Below, piece by piece: positions 11,091-22,891 of a stretch of DNA of 36,437 nt (its first letter is position 1; each line of letters starts with the position of its first letter). Under the pieces are notes generated by a model that had not been told where the DNA came from, searched no databases, and saw only the letters and a list, made by a program, of their open reading frames with translations. This DNA comes from Saccoglossus kowalevskii. Its lineage: Eukaryota > Hemichordata > Enteropneusta > Harrimaniidae. A program made the translations under genes and the position numbers. Where the stretch lies: the NCBI RefSeq assembly GCF_000003605.2, contig NW_003151963.1, positions 1 through 36,437 of the forward strand. Reading direction: 5' to 3'.

Positions 11091-12375
11091 CTTTCCGTAT
11101 CATTGAACCTGTGTTGGCAGTGGTGTTGAGAATCTTCCTCTCTGTATCATTGAACCTGTGTTGGCAGTTTGGTTGAGAATCTTCCTTTCTGTATCATTGA
11201 ACCTGTGTTGACAGTGGTGTTGAGAATCTTCCTCACTGTATCGTTGAACCTGTGTTGACAGTGGTGTTGAGAATCTTCCTCTCTGCAGCATTGAACCTGT
11301 GTTGGCAGTGGTGTTGAGAATCTTCCTCTCTGTATCATTGAACCTGTGTTGACAGTGGTGTTGAGAATCTTCCTTTCTGTATCATTGAACCTGTGTTGGC
11401 AGTGGTGATGAGAATCTTCCTTTCTGTATCATTGAACCTGTGTTGACAGTGGGGTTGAGAATCTTCCTCTCTGTGTCATTGAACCTGTGTTGGCAGTGGT
11501 GTTGAGAATCTTCCTCTCTGTATCATTGAACCTGTGTTGGCAGGTTGGTTGAGAATCTTCCTTTCTGTATCATTAATCCTGTGTTGGCAGTGGTGTTGAT
11601 AATCTTCCTCTCTGTATCATTGAACCTGTGTTGGCAGTGGTGTTAAGAATCTTCCTTTCTGTATCATTGAACCTGTGTTGGCAGTGGTGTTGAGAATCCT
11701 CCTCTCTGTATCATTGAACCTGTGTTGACAGTGGTGTTGTGAATCTTCCTCTCTGTATCATTGAACCTGTGTTGGCAGTGGTGTTGAGAACCTTGCTCTC
11801 TGTATCATTGAACCATTGTTGGCAGTGGTGTTGAGAATCTTCCTTTCTGTATCATTGAATCTGTGTTGGCAGTGGTGTTGAGAATCTTCCTCTCTCTATC
11901 ATTGAACCTGTGTTGACAGTGGTGTTGAGAATCTTCCTCTCTGTATCATTGAACCTGTGTTGGCAGTTTGGTTGAGAATCTTCCTTTTCGTATCATTGAA
12001 CCTGTGTTGACAGTGGTGTTGAGAATCTTCCTCTCTGTATCATTGAACCTGTGTTGGCAGTTTGGTTGAGAATCTTCCTTTTCGTATCATTGAACCTGTG
12101 TTGACAGTGGTGTTGAGAATCTTCCTCTCTGTATCATTGAACCTGTGTTGGCAGTTTGGTTGAGAATCTTCCGCTCTGTATCATTGAACAGTGTTGACAG
12201 TGGTGTTGAGAATCTTCCTTTCTGTATCATTGAACCTGTGTTGACAGTGGGGTTGAGAATCTTCCTCTCTGTGTCATTGAACCTGTGCTGGCAGTGGTGT
12301 TGAGAATCTTCCTCTCTGTATTATTGAACCTGTGTTGGCAGTTTGGTTGAGAATCTTCCTTTCTGTATCATTGAA
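11091..12375 (+). repeat. Block Q, copy 1
   Basis: Marker order: TTCCGTATC (11091), TATCGTTG, TGCAGCATTG (11285), GGTGATGAG, CAGGTTGG (11541), CATTAATCC, GGTGTTAAG, GAATCCTCC, TTGTGAATC, GAACCTTGCTC, CCATTG, GAATCTGTG, two TTTTCG monomers, TTCCGCTCTG (12171) and the 46-bp GAACAGTG monomer. Every marker checked maps at +10382 bp onto copy 2 at 21473-22740, so the pair stays collinear for about 1.27 kb. Confidence 0.85.
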
Positions 12376-13455
12376 CCTCTGTTGACAGTGGTGTTGAGAA
12401 TCATCCTTTCTGTATCATTGAACCTTTGTTGGCAGTGGTGTTGAGAATCTTCCTTTCTGTATCATTGAACCTGTGTTGGCAGTTTGGTTGAGAATCTTCC
12501 TTTCTGTATCATTGAACTTGTGTTGACAGAGGTGTTGAGAATCTTCCTTTCTGTATCATTGAACCTGTGTTGACAGTGGGGTTGAGAATCTTCCTCTCTG
12601 TGTCATTGAACCTGTGCTGGCAGTGGTGTTGAGAATCTTCCTCTCTGTATTATTGAACCTGTGTTGGCAGTTTGGTTGAGAATCTTCCTTTCTGTATCAT
12701 TGAACTTGTGTTGACAGAGGTGTTGAGAATCTTCCTTTCTGTATCATTGAACCTGTGTTGACAGTGGTGTTGAGAATCTTCCTTTCTGTATCATTGAACC
12801 TGTGTTGACAGTGGTGTTGAGAATCTTCCTCACTGTATCGTTGAACCTGTGTTGACAGTGGTGTTGAGAATCTTCCTCTGTGTATCATTGAACCAGTGTT
12901 GGCAGTGGGGATGAGAATCTTTTTTTCTGTATCATTGAACCTGTGTTGCCAGTGGTGTTGAGAATCTTCATTTCTGTATCATTGAACCTGTGTTGGCAGT
13001 GGTGTTGAGAATCTTCCTCTTTGTATCATTGAACCATTGTTGGCAGTGGTGTTGAGAATCTTCCTTTCTGCATCATTGAACCTGTGTTGGCAGTGGTGTT
13101 GATAATCTTCCTCTCTGTATCATTGAACCTGTGTTGACAGTGGTGTTGTGAATCTTCCTCTCTGTATCATTGAACCTGTGTTGGCAGTGGTGTTGAGAAC
13201 CTTCCTCTCTGTATCATTGAACCTGTGTTGGCAGTTTGGTTGAGAATCTTCCTCTCTGTATCATTGAACAGTGTTGACAGTGGTGTTGAGAATCTTCCTT
13301 TCTGTATCATTGAACCTGTGTTGACAGTGGGGTTGAGAATCTTCCTCTCTGTGTCATTGAACCTGTGTTGGCAGTGGTGTTGAGAATCTTCCTCTCTGTA
13401 TCATTGAACCTGTGTTGGCAGTTTGGTTGCGAATCTTCCTTTCTGTATCATTGAA
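12376..13455 (+). repeat. Block L, copy 1 (shortened)
   Basis: Starts at CCTCTGTTGACAG. It contains the diagnostic pair TTGACAGAGG at 12525 and 12713 (188 bp = 4x47), CTGGCAG with TGTATTATTG, TATCGTTG and the T7 marker (12906), and ends at the next CCTCTG (13456). At 23 monomers it is shorter than the 27-28 of the L tandem. It lacks the GGTGCTGAG monomer and the two TTTTCG/TTTGG monomers that other L copies have before GAACAGTG. Confidence 0.75.
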
Positions 13456-13514
13456 CCTCTGTTGACAGTGGTGTTGAGAATCTTCCTTTCTGTATCATTG
13501 AACCTGTGTTGGCA

Positions 13515-15290
13515 GTGGTGTTGAGAATCTTCCTCTCTGTATCATTGAACCTGTGTTGGCAGTTTGGTTGAGAATCTTCCTTTTCGTATCATTGAACCTG
13601 TGTTGACAGTGGTGTTGAGAATCTTCCTCTCTGTATCATTGAACCTGTATTGGCAGTTTGGTTGAGAATCTTCTTCTCTGCATCATTGAACCTGTGTTGG
13701 CAGTGGTGTTGAGAAACTTCCTTTCTGTATCATTGAACCTGTGTTGGCAGTGGTGTTGAGAATCTTCCTCTCTGTATCATTGAACCTGTGTTGGCAGTTT
13801 GGTTGAGAATCTTCCTTTCTGTATCATTGAACCTGTGTTGACAGTGGTGTTGAGAATCTTCCTCTCTGTATCATTGAACCACTGTTGGCAGTGGGGATGA
13901 GAATCATTTTTTCTGTATCATTGAACCTGTGTTGCCAGTGGTGTTGAGAATCTTCCTTTCTGTATCATTGAACTTGTGTTGGCAGTGGTGTTGATAATCT
14001 TCCTCTCTGTATCATTGAACCTGTGTTTACAGTGGTGTTGAGAATCTCCCTTTCTGTATCATTGAACCTGTGTTGACAGTGGGGTTGAGAATCTTCCTTT
14101 CTGTATCATTGAACCTGTGTTGGCAGTGGTTTTGAGAATCTCTCTCTCTCTCTATCATTGAACCTGTGTTGACAGTGGTGTTGAGAATCTTCCTCTCTGT
14201 ATCATTGAACCTGTGCTGGCAGTTTGGTTGAGAATCTTCCTTTCTGTATCATTGAACCCGTGTTGACAGTGGTGTTGAGAATCTTCCTTTCTGTATCATT
14301 GAACCTGTGTTGACAGTGGGGTTGAGAATCTTCCTCTCTGTGTCATTGAACCTGTGTTGGCAGTGGTGTTGATAATCTTCCTCTCTGTATCATTGAATCT
14401 GTGTTGGCAGTTTGGTTGAGAATCTTCCTCTCTGAATCATTGAACCCGTGTTGACAGTGGTGTTGAGAATCTTCCTTTCTGTATCATTGAACCTTTGTTG
14501 ACAGTGGGGTTGAGAATCTTCATCTCTGTGTCATTGAACCTGTGTTGGCAGGGGTGTTGAGAATCTTCCTCTCAGTATCATTCAACTTGTGTTGACAGTG
14601 GTGTTGAGAATCTTCCTTTCTGTATCATTGAACCTGTGTTGACAGTGGTGTTGAGAATCTTTCTTTCTGTATCATTGAACCTGTGTTGACAGTGGTGTTG
14701 AGAATCTTCCTCACTGTATCGTTGAACCTGTGTTGACAGTGGTGTTGAGAATCTTCCTCTCTGTATCATTGAACCAGTGTTGGCAGTGGTGCTGAGAATC
14801 TTCCTCTTTGTATCATTCAACCTGTGTTGGCAGTGGTGTTGATAATCTTCCTCTCTGTATCATTGAACCTGTGTTGACAGTGGTGTTGAGAATCTTCCTT
14901 TCTGTATCATTGAACCTGTGTTGGCAGTGGTGTTGAGAATCTTCCTCTCTGTATCATTGAACCTATGTTGATAGTGGTGTTGTGAATCTTCCTCTCTGTA
15001 TCATTGAACCTGTGTTGACAGTGGTGTTGAGAATCTTCCTCTCTGTATCATTGAACCTGTGTTGGCAGTGGTGTTGAGAATCTTCCTCTCTGTATCATTG
15101 AACCTGTGTTGACAGTGGTGTTGTGAATCTTCCGCTCTGTATCACTGAACCTGTGTTGACAGTGGTGTTGAGAATCTTCCTCTCTGTATCATTGAACCTG
15201 TGTCGTCAGTGGTGTTGAGAATCTTCCTCTCTGTATCATTGAGCCATTGTTGGCAGTGGTGTTGAGAATCTTCCTCTCTGTATCATTGAA
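13515..15290 (+). repeat. Block U, partial copy 2 (right three quarters)
   Basis: Aligns with the right part of U at offset 6813-6815 to copy 1 and 2352-2350 to the full copy that follows directly. Checked pairs: TTTTCG 13581/15933, T7 marker 13892/16244, TATGTTGATAG 14964/17314, GAGCCATTG 15241/17591. The 2-bp offset change is explained by the TC expansion at 14141-14152. GAGCCATTG is shared only with the next copy, marking these two as the closest relatives. Confidence 0.85.
14141..14152 (+). repeat. Private TC dinucleotide expansion
   Basis: Where other U copies read GAATC TTTCTCTCTCTATC, this copy reads GAATC followed by six consecutive TC units, a net gain of 2 bp. A small slippage event after the U block was duplicated. 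Confidence 0.8.
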
Positions 15291-17640
15291 CCTGTATTGG
15301 CAGTTTGGTTGAGAATCTTCTTCTCTGCATCATTGAACCTGTGTTGGCAGTGGTGTTGAGAAACTTCCTTTCTGTATCATTGAACCTGTGTTGGCAGTGG
15401 TGTTGAGAATCTTCCTCTCTGTATCATTGAACCTGTGTTGGCAGTTTGGTTGAGAATCTTCCTCTCTGTATCATTGAACCAGTGTTGGCAGTGGGGATGA
15501 GAATCTTTTTTTCTGTATCATTGAACCTGTGTTGCCAGTGGTGTTGAGAATCTTCCTTTCTGTATCATTGAACTTGTGTTGGCAGTGGTGTTGATAATCT
15601 TCCTCTCTGTATCATTGAACCTGTGTTTACAGTGGTGTTGAGAATCTCCCTTTCTGTATCATTGAACCTGTGTTGACAGTGGGGTTGAGAATCTTCCTTT
15701 CTGTATCATTGAACCTGTGTTGGCAGTGGTTTTGAGAATCTTTCTCTCTCTATCATTGATCCTGTGTTGACAGTGGTGTTGAGAATCTTCCTCTCTGTAT
15801 CATTGAACCTGTGTTGGCAGTGGTTTTGAGAATCTTCCTCTCTCTATCATTGAACCTGTGTTGACAGTGGTGTTGAGAATCTTCCTCTCTGTATCATTGA
15901 ACCTGTGTTGGCAGTTTGGTTGAGAATCTTCCTTTTCGTATCATTGAACCTGTGTTGACAGTGGTGTTGAGAATCTTCCTCTCTGTATCATTGAACCTGT
16001 ATTGGCAGTTTGGTTGAGAATCTTCTTCTCTGCATCATTGAACCTGTGTTGGCAGTGGTGTTGAGAAACTTCCTTTCTGTATCATTGAACCTGTGTTGGC
16101 AGTGGTGTTGAGAATCTTCCTCTCTGTATCATTGAACCTGTGTTGGCAGTTTGGTTGAGAATCTTCCTTTCTGTATCATTGAACCTGTGTTGACAGTGGT
16201 GTTGAGAATCTTCCTCTCTGTATCATTGAACCACTGTTGGCAGTGGGGATGAGAATCTTTTTTTCTGTATCATTGAACCTGTGTTGCCAGTGGTGTTGAG
16301 AATCTTCCTTTCTGTATCATTGAACTTGTGTTGGCAGTGGTGTTGATAATCTTCCTCTCTGTATCATTGAACCTGTGTTTACAGTGGTGTTGAGAATCTC
16401 CCTTTCTGTATCATTGAACCTGTGTTGACAGTGGGGTTGAGAATCGTCCTTTCTGTATCATTGAACCTGTGTTGGCAGTGGTTTTGAGAATCTTTCTCTC
16501 TCTATCATTGAACCTGTGTTGACAGTGGTGTTGAGAATCTTCCTCTCTGTATCATTGAACCTGTGCTGGCAGTTTGGTTGAGAATCTTCCTTTCTTTATC
16601 ATTGAACCCGTGTTGACAGTGGTGTTGAGAATCTTCCTTTCTGTATCATTGAACCTGTGTTGACAGTGGGGTTGAGAATCTTCCTCTCTGTGTCATTGAA
16701 CCTGTGTTGGCAGTGGTGTTGATAATCTTCCTCTCTGTATCATTGAATCTGTGTTGGCAGTTTGGTTGAGAATCTTCCTCTCTGAATCATTGAACCCGTG
16801 TTGACAGTGGTGTTGAGAATCTTCCTTTCTGTATCATTGAACCTTTGTTGACAGTGGGGTTGAGAATCTTCCTCTCTGTGTCATTGAAACTGTGTTGGCA
16901 GGGGTGTTGAGAATCTTCCTCTCAGTATCATTCAACTTGTGTTGACAGTGGTGTTGAGAATCTTCCTTTCTGTATCATTGAACCTGTGTTGACAGTGGTG
17001 TTGAGAATCTTTCTTTCTGTATCATTGAACCTGTGTTGACAGTGGTGTTGAGAATCTTCCTCACTGTATCGTTGAACCTGTGTTGACAGTGGTGTTGAGA
17101 ATCTTCCTCTCTGTATCATAGAACCAGTGTTGGCAGTGGTGCTGAGAATCTTCCTCTTTGTATCATTCAACCTGTGTTGGCAGTGGTGTTGATAATCTTC
17201 CTCTCTGTATCATTGAACCTGTGTTGACAGTGGTGTTGAGAATCTTCCTTTCTGTATCATTGAACCTGTGTTGGCAGTGGTGTTGAGAATCTTCCTCTCT
17301 GTATCATTGAAACTATGTTGATAGTGGTGTTGTGAATCTTCCTCTCTGTATCATTGAACCTGTGTTGACAGTGGTGTTGAGAATCTTCCTCTCTGTATCA
17401 TTGAACCTGTGTTGGCAGTGGTGTTGAGAATCTTCCTCTCTGTATCATTGAACCTGTGTTGACAGTGGTGTTGTGAATCTTCCGCTCTGTATCACTGAAC
17501 CTGTGTTGACAGTGGTGTTGAGAATCTTCCTCTCTGTATCATTGAACCTGTGTCGTCAGTGGTGTTGAGAATCTTCCTCTCTGTATCATTGAGCCATTGT
17601 TGGCAGTGGTGTTGAGAATCTTCCTCTCTGTATCATTGAA
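15291..17640 (+). repeat. Block U, full copy 3 (50 monomers, 2350 bp)
   Basis: Directly follows the partial copy, giving a tandem pair with a 2350-bp period. The left quarter shares the private GATC change (15758) with 10544-11090. The right three quarters share GAGCCATTG (17591) with 13515-15290. Offset to copy 1 is a constant 9165. Small private changes include GAATCGTCC (about 16444), TTCTTTATC (about 16593) and GAAACTATG (17310). Confidence 0.85.
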
Positions 17641-18906
17641 CCTCTGTTGACAGTGGTGTTGAGAATCTTCCTTTCTGTATCATTGAACCTGTGTTGGCAG
17701 TGGTGTTGAGAATCTTCCTCTCTGTATCATTGAACCTGTGTTGGCAGTTTGGTTGAGAATCTTCCTTTCTGTATCATTGAACTTGTGTTGACAGAGGTGT
17801 TGAGAATCTTCCTTTCTGTATCATTGAACCTGTGTTGACAGTGGGGTTGAGAATCTTCCTCTCTGTGTCATTGAACCTGTGCTGGCAGTGGTGTTGAGAA
17901 TCTTCCTCTCTGTATTATTGAACCTGTGTTGGCAGTTTGGTTGAGAATCTTCCTTTCTGTATCATTGAACTTGTGTTGACAGAGGTGTTGAGAATCTTCC
18001 TTTCTGTATCATTGAACCTGTGTTGACAGTGGTGTTGAGAATCTTCCTCACTGTATCGTTGAACCTGTGTTGACAGTGGTGTTGAGAATCTTCCTCTCTG
18101 TATCATTGAACCAGTGTTGGCAGTGGGGATGAGAATCTTTTTTTCTGTATCATTGAACCTGTGTTGCCAGTGGTGTTGAGAATCTTCTTTTCTGTATCAT
18201 TGAACTTGTGTTGGCAGTGGTGCTGAGAATCTTCCTTTCTGCATCATTGAACCTGTGTTGGCAGTGGTGTTGATAATCTTCCTCTCTGTATCATTGAACC
18301 TGTGTTTACAGTGGTGTTGAGAATCTTCCTTCTGTATCATTGAACCTGTGTTGGCAGTGGTGTTGAGAATCTTCCTCTTTGTATCATTGAACCATTGTTG
18401 GCAGTGGTGTTGAGAATCTTCCTTTCTGCATCATTGAACCTGTGTTGGCAGTGGTGTTGATAATCTTCCTCTCTGTATCATTGAACCTGTGTTGACAGTG
18501 GTGTTGTGAATCTTCCTCTCTGTATCATTGAACCTGTGTTGGCAGTGGTGTTGAGAACCTTCCTCTCTGTATCATTGAACCTGTGTTGGCAGTTTGGTTG
18601 AGAATCTTCCTTTTCGTATCATTGAACCTGTGTTGACAGTGGTGTTGAGAATCTTCCTCTCTGTATCATTGAACCTGTGTTGGCAGTTTGGTTGAGAATC
18701 TTCCTCTCTGTATCATTGAACAGTGTTGACAGTGGTGTTGAGAATCTTCTTTCTGTATCATTGAACCTGTGTTGACAGTGGGGTTGAGAATCTTCCTCTC
18801 TGTGTCATTGAACCTGTGCTGGCAGTGGTGTTGAGAATCTTCCTCTCTGTATTATTGAACCTGTGTTGGCAGTTTGGTTGAGAATCTTCCTTTCTGTATC
18901 ATTGAA
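17641..18906 (+). repeat. Block L, tandem copy 2
   Basis: Starts at CCTCTGTTGACAG, with TTGACAGAGG at 17790 and 17978, T7 marker at 18124, then GGTGCTGAG, TGCATC, TTTACAG, TTTTCG and GAACAGTG. It has 27 monomers: one TTGACAG monomer is missing before the T7 marker (146 bp instead of 193 bp from the second TTGACAGAGG). Private changes GAATCTTCTTTTC (about 18180) and CCTTCTG (1-bp deletion, about 18328) recur in the 24.4-kb copy. Confidence 0.85.
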
Positions 18907-20221
18907 CCTCTGTTGACAGTGGTGTTGAGAATCTTCCTTTCTGTATCATTGAACCTGTGTTGGCAGTGGTGTTGAGAATCTTCCTCTCTGTATCATTGAA
19001 CCTGTGTTGGCAGTTTGGTTGAGAATCTTCCTTTCTGTATCATTGAACTTGTGTTGACAGAGGTGTTGAGAATCTTCCTTTCTGTATCATTGAACCTGTG
19101 TTGACAGTGGGGTTGAGAATCTTCCTCTCTGTGTCATTGAACCTGTGCTGGCAGTGGTGTTGAGAATCTTCCTCTCTGTATTATTGAACCTGTGTTGGCA
19201 GTTTGGTTGAGAATCTTCCTTTCTGTATCATTGAACTTGAGTTGACAGAGGTGTTGAGAATCTTCCTTTCTGTATCATTGAACCTGTGTTGACAGTGGTG
19301 TTGAGAATCTTCCTTTCTGTATCATTGAACCTGTGTTGACAGTGGTGTTGAGAATCTTCCTCACTGTATCGTTGAACCTGTGTTGACAGTGGTGTTGAGT
19401 ATCTTCCTCTCTGTATCATTGAACCAGTGTTGGCAGTGGGGATGAGAATCTTTTTTTCTGTATCATTGAACCTGTGTTGCCAGTGGTGTTGAGAATCTTC
19501 CTTTCTGTATTATTGAACTTGTGTTGGCAGTGGTGCTGAGAATCTTCCTTTCTGCATCATTGAACCTGTGTTGGCAGTGGTGTTGATAATCTTCCTCTCT
19601 GTATCATTGAACCTGTGTTTACAGTGGTGTTGAGAATCTTCCTTTCTGTATCATTGAACCTGTGTTGGCAGTGGTGTTGAGAATCTTCCTCTTTGTATCA
19701 TTGAACCATTGTTGGCAGTGGTGTTGAGAATCTTCCTTTCTGCATCATTGAACCTGTGTTGGCAGTGGTGTTGATAATCTTCCTCTCTGTATCATTGAAC
19801 CTGTGTTGACAGTGGTGTTGTGAATCTTCCTCTCTGTATCATTGAACCTGTGTTGGCAGTGGTGTTGAGAACCTTCCTCTCTGTATCATTGAACCTGTGT
19901 TGGCAGTTTGGTTGAGAATCTTCCTTTTCGTATCATTGAACCTGTGTTGACAGTGGTGTTGAGAATCTTCCTCTCTGTATCATTGAACCTGTGTTGGCAG
20001 TTTGGTTGAGAATCTTCCTCTCTGTATCATTGAACAGTGTTGACAGTGGTGTTGAGAATCTTCCTTTCTGTATCATTGAACCTGTGTTGACAGTGGGGTT
20101 GAGAATCTTCCTCTCTGTGTCATTGAACCTGTGCTGGCAGTGGTGTTGAGAATCTTCCTCTCTGTATTATTGAACCTGTGTTGGCAGTTTGGTTGAGAAT
20201 CTTCCTTTCTGTATCATTGAA
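18907..20221 (+). repeat. Block L, tandem copy 3 (28 monomers)
   Basis: CCTCTG start, TTGACAGAGG at 19056 and 19244, T7 marker at 19437, GAACAGTG at 20032. The 28x47 period is shortened by 1 bp by the 46-bp monomer, giving 1315 bp. It differs from its neighbours by scattered substitutions, for example CTTGAGTTGAC (about 19238) and GAGTATCTTCC (about 19398). Confidence 0.85.
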
Positions 20222-21442
20222 CCTCTGTTGACAGTGGTGTTGAGAATCTTCCTTTCTGTATCATTGAACCTGTGTTGGCAGTGGTGTTGAGAATCTTCCT
20301 TTCTGTATCATTGAACCTGTGTTGGCAGTTTGGTTGAGAATCTTCCTTTCTGTATCATTGAACTTGTGTTGACAGAGGTGTTGAGAATCTTCCTTTCTGT
20401 ATCATTGAACCTGTGTTGACAGTGGGGTTGAGAATCTTCCTCTCTGTGTCATTGAACCTGTGCTGGCAGTGGTGTTGAGAATCTTCCTCTCTGTATTATT
20501 GAACCTGTGTTGGCAGTTTGGTTGAGAATCTTCCTTTCTGTATCATTGAACTTGTGTTGACAGAGGTGTTGAGAATCTTCCTTTCTGTATCATTGAACCT
20601 GTGTTGACAGTGGTGTTGAGAATCTTCCTTTCTGTATCATTGAACCTGTGTTGACAGTGGTGTTGAGAATCTTCCTCACTGTATCGTTGAACCTGTGTTG
20701 ACAGTGGTGTTGAGAATCTTCCTCTCTGTATCATTGAACCAGTGTTGGCAGTGGGGATGAGAATCTTTTTTTCTGTATCATTGAACCTGTGTTGCCAGTG
20801 GTGTTGAGAATCTTCCTTTCTGTATCATTGAACTTGTGTTGGCAGTGGTGCTGAGAATCTTCCTTTCTGCATCATTGAACCTGTGTTGGCAGTGGTGTTG
20901 ATAATCTTCCTCTCTGTATCATTGAACCTGTGTTTACAGTGGTGTTGAGAATCTTCATTTCTGTATCATTGAACCTGTGTTGGCAGTGGTGTTGAGAATC
21001 TTCCTCTTTGTATCATTGAACCATTGTTGGCAGTGGTGTTGAGAATCTTCCTTTCTGCATCATTGAACCTGTGTTGGCAGTGGTGTTGATAATCTTCCTC
21101 TCTGTATCATTGAACCTGTGTTGACAGTGGTGTTGTGAATCTTCCTCTCTGTATCATTGAACCTGTGTTGGCAGTGGTGTTGAGAACCTTCCTCTCTGTA
21201 TCATTGAACCTGTGTTGGCAGTTTGGTTGAGAATCTTCCTCCCTGTATCATTGAACAGTGTTGACAGTGGTGTTGAGAATCTTCCTTTCTGTATCATTGA
21301 ACCTGTGTTGACAGTGGGGTTGAGAATCTTCCTCTCTGTGTCATTGAACCTGTGTTGGCAGTGGTGTTGAGAATCTTCCTCTCTGTATCATTGAACCTGT
21401 GTTGGCAGTTTGGTTGCGAATCTTCCTTTCTGTATCATTGAA
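20222..21442 (+). repeat. Block L, tandem copy 4 (recombinant right end)
   Basis: CCTCTG start, TTGACAGAGG at 20371 and 20559, T7 marker at 20752. The right part loses two monomers and reads TTCCCTGTATC before GAACAGTG and then TTGCGAATC; this version is shared with the Q-rich cluster near 28.6 and 32.2 kb. GAATCTTCATTTC at about 20955 recurs at 31942 and about 33353. A junction between L and Q histories. Confidence 0.8.
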
Positions 21443-22741
21443 CCTCTGTTGACAGTGGTGTTGAGAATCTTCCTTTCCGTATCATTGAACCTGTGTTGGC
21501 AGTGGTGTTGAGAATCTTCCTCTCTGTATCATTGAACCTGTGTTGGCAGTTTGGTTGAGAATCTTCCTTTCTGTATCATTGAACCTGTGTTGACAGTGGT
21601 GTTGAGAATCTTCCTCACTGTATCGTTGAACCTGTGTTGACAGTGGTGTTGAGAATCTTCCTCTCTGCAGCATTGAACCTGTGTTGGCAGTGGTGTTGAT
21701 AATCTTCCTCTCTGTATCATTGAACCTGTGTTGACAGTGGTGTTGAGAATCTTCCTTTCTGTATCATTGAACCTGTGTTGGCAGTGGTGATGAGAATCTT
21801 CCTTTCTGTATCATTGAACCTGTGTTGACAGTGGGGTTGAGAATCTTCCTCTCTGTGTCATTGAACCTGTGTTGGCAGTGGTGTTGAGAATCTTCCTCTC
21901 TGTATCATTGAACCTGTGTTGGCAGGTTGGTTGAGAATCTTCCTTTCTGTATCATTAATCCTGTGTTGGCAGTGGTGTTGATAATCTTCCTCTCTGTATC
22001 ATTGAACCTGTGTTGGCAGTGGTGTTAAGAATCTTCCTTTCTGTATCATTGAAACTGTGTTGGCAGTGGTGTTGAGAATCCTCCTCTCTGTATCATTGAA
22101 CCTGTGTTGACAGTGGTGTTGTGAATCTTCCTCTCTGTATCATTGAACCTGTGTTGGCAGTGGTGTTGAGAACCTTGCTCTCTGTATCATTGAACCATTG
22201 TTGGCAGTGGTGTTGAGAATCTTCCTTTCTGTATCATTGAATCTGTGTTGGCAGTGGTGTTGAGAATCTTCCTCTCTCTATCATTGAACCTGTGTTGACA
22301 GTGGTGTTGAGAATCTTCCTCTCTGTATCATTGAACCTGTGTTGGCAGTTTGGTTGAGAATCTTCCTTTTCGTATCATTGAACCTGTGTTGACAGTGGTG
22401 TTGAGAATCTTCCTCTCTGTATCATTGAACCTGTGTTGGCAGTTTGGTTGAGAATCTTCCTTTTCGTATCATTGAACCTGTGTTGACAGTGGTGTTGAGA
22501 ATCTTCCTCTCTGTATCATTGAACCTGTGTTGGCAGTTTGGTTGAGAATCTTCCGCTCTGTATCATTGAACAGTGTTGACAGTGGTGTTGAGAATCTTCC
22601 TTTCTGTATCATTGAACCTGTGTTGACAGTGGGGTTGAGAATCTTCCTCTCTGTGTCATTGAACCTGTGCTGGCAGTGGTGTTGAGAATCTTCCTCTCTG
22701 TATTATTGAACCTGTGTTGGCAGTTTGGTTGAGAATCTTCC
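21443..22741 (+). repeat. Block Q, copy 2
   Basis: Same order as 11091-12375 at offset +10382: TTCCGTATC (21473), TGCAGCATTG (21667), CAGGTTGG (21923), CATTAATCC, GAATCCTCC, GAACCTTGCTC, paired TTTTCG, TTCCGCTCTG (22553) and GAACAGTG (22568). Here a GATAATC monomer replaces GAGAATC after TGCAGCATTG, as in the later Q copies at 29.1, 29.9 and 32.7 kb. It also matches 28864 onward at offset +7421. Confidence 0.85.
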
Positions 22742-22891
22742 TTTCTGTATCATAGAACCTCTGTTGACAGTGGTGTTGAGAATCTTCCTTTCTGTATCAT
22801 TGAACCTGTGTTGGCAGTGGTGTTGAGAATCTTCCTCTCTGTATTATTGAACCTGTGTTGGCAGTTTGGTTGAGAATCTTCCTTTCTGTAT
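22742..22891 (+). repeat. Link with ATCATAGAACC monomers
   Basis: About three monomers, the first carrying ATCATAGAACCTCTG, the change also seen at about 34631 and 35761. They connect Q copy 2 to block P. Confidence 0.6.
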
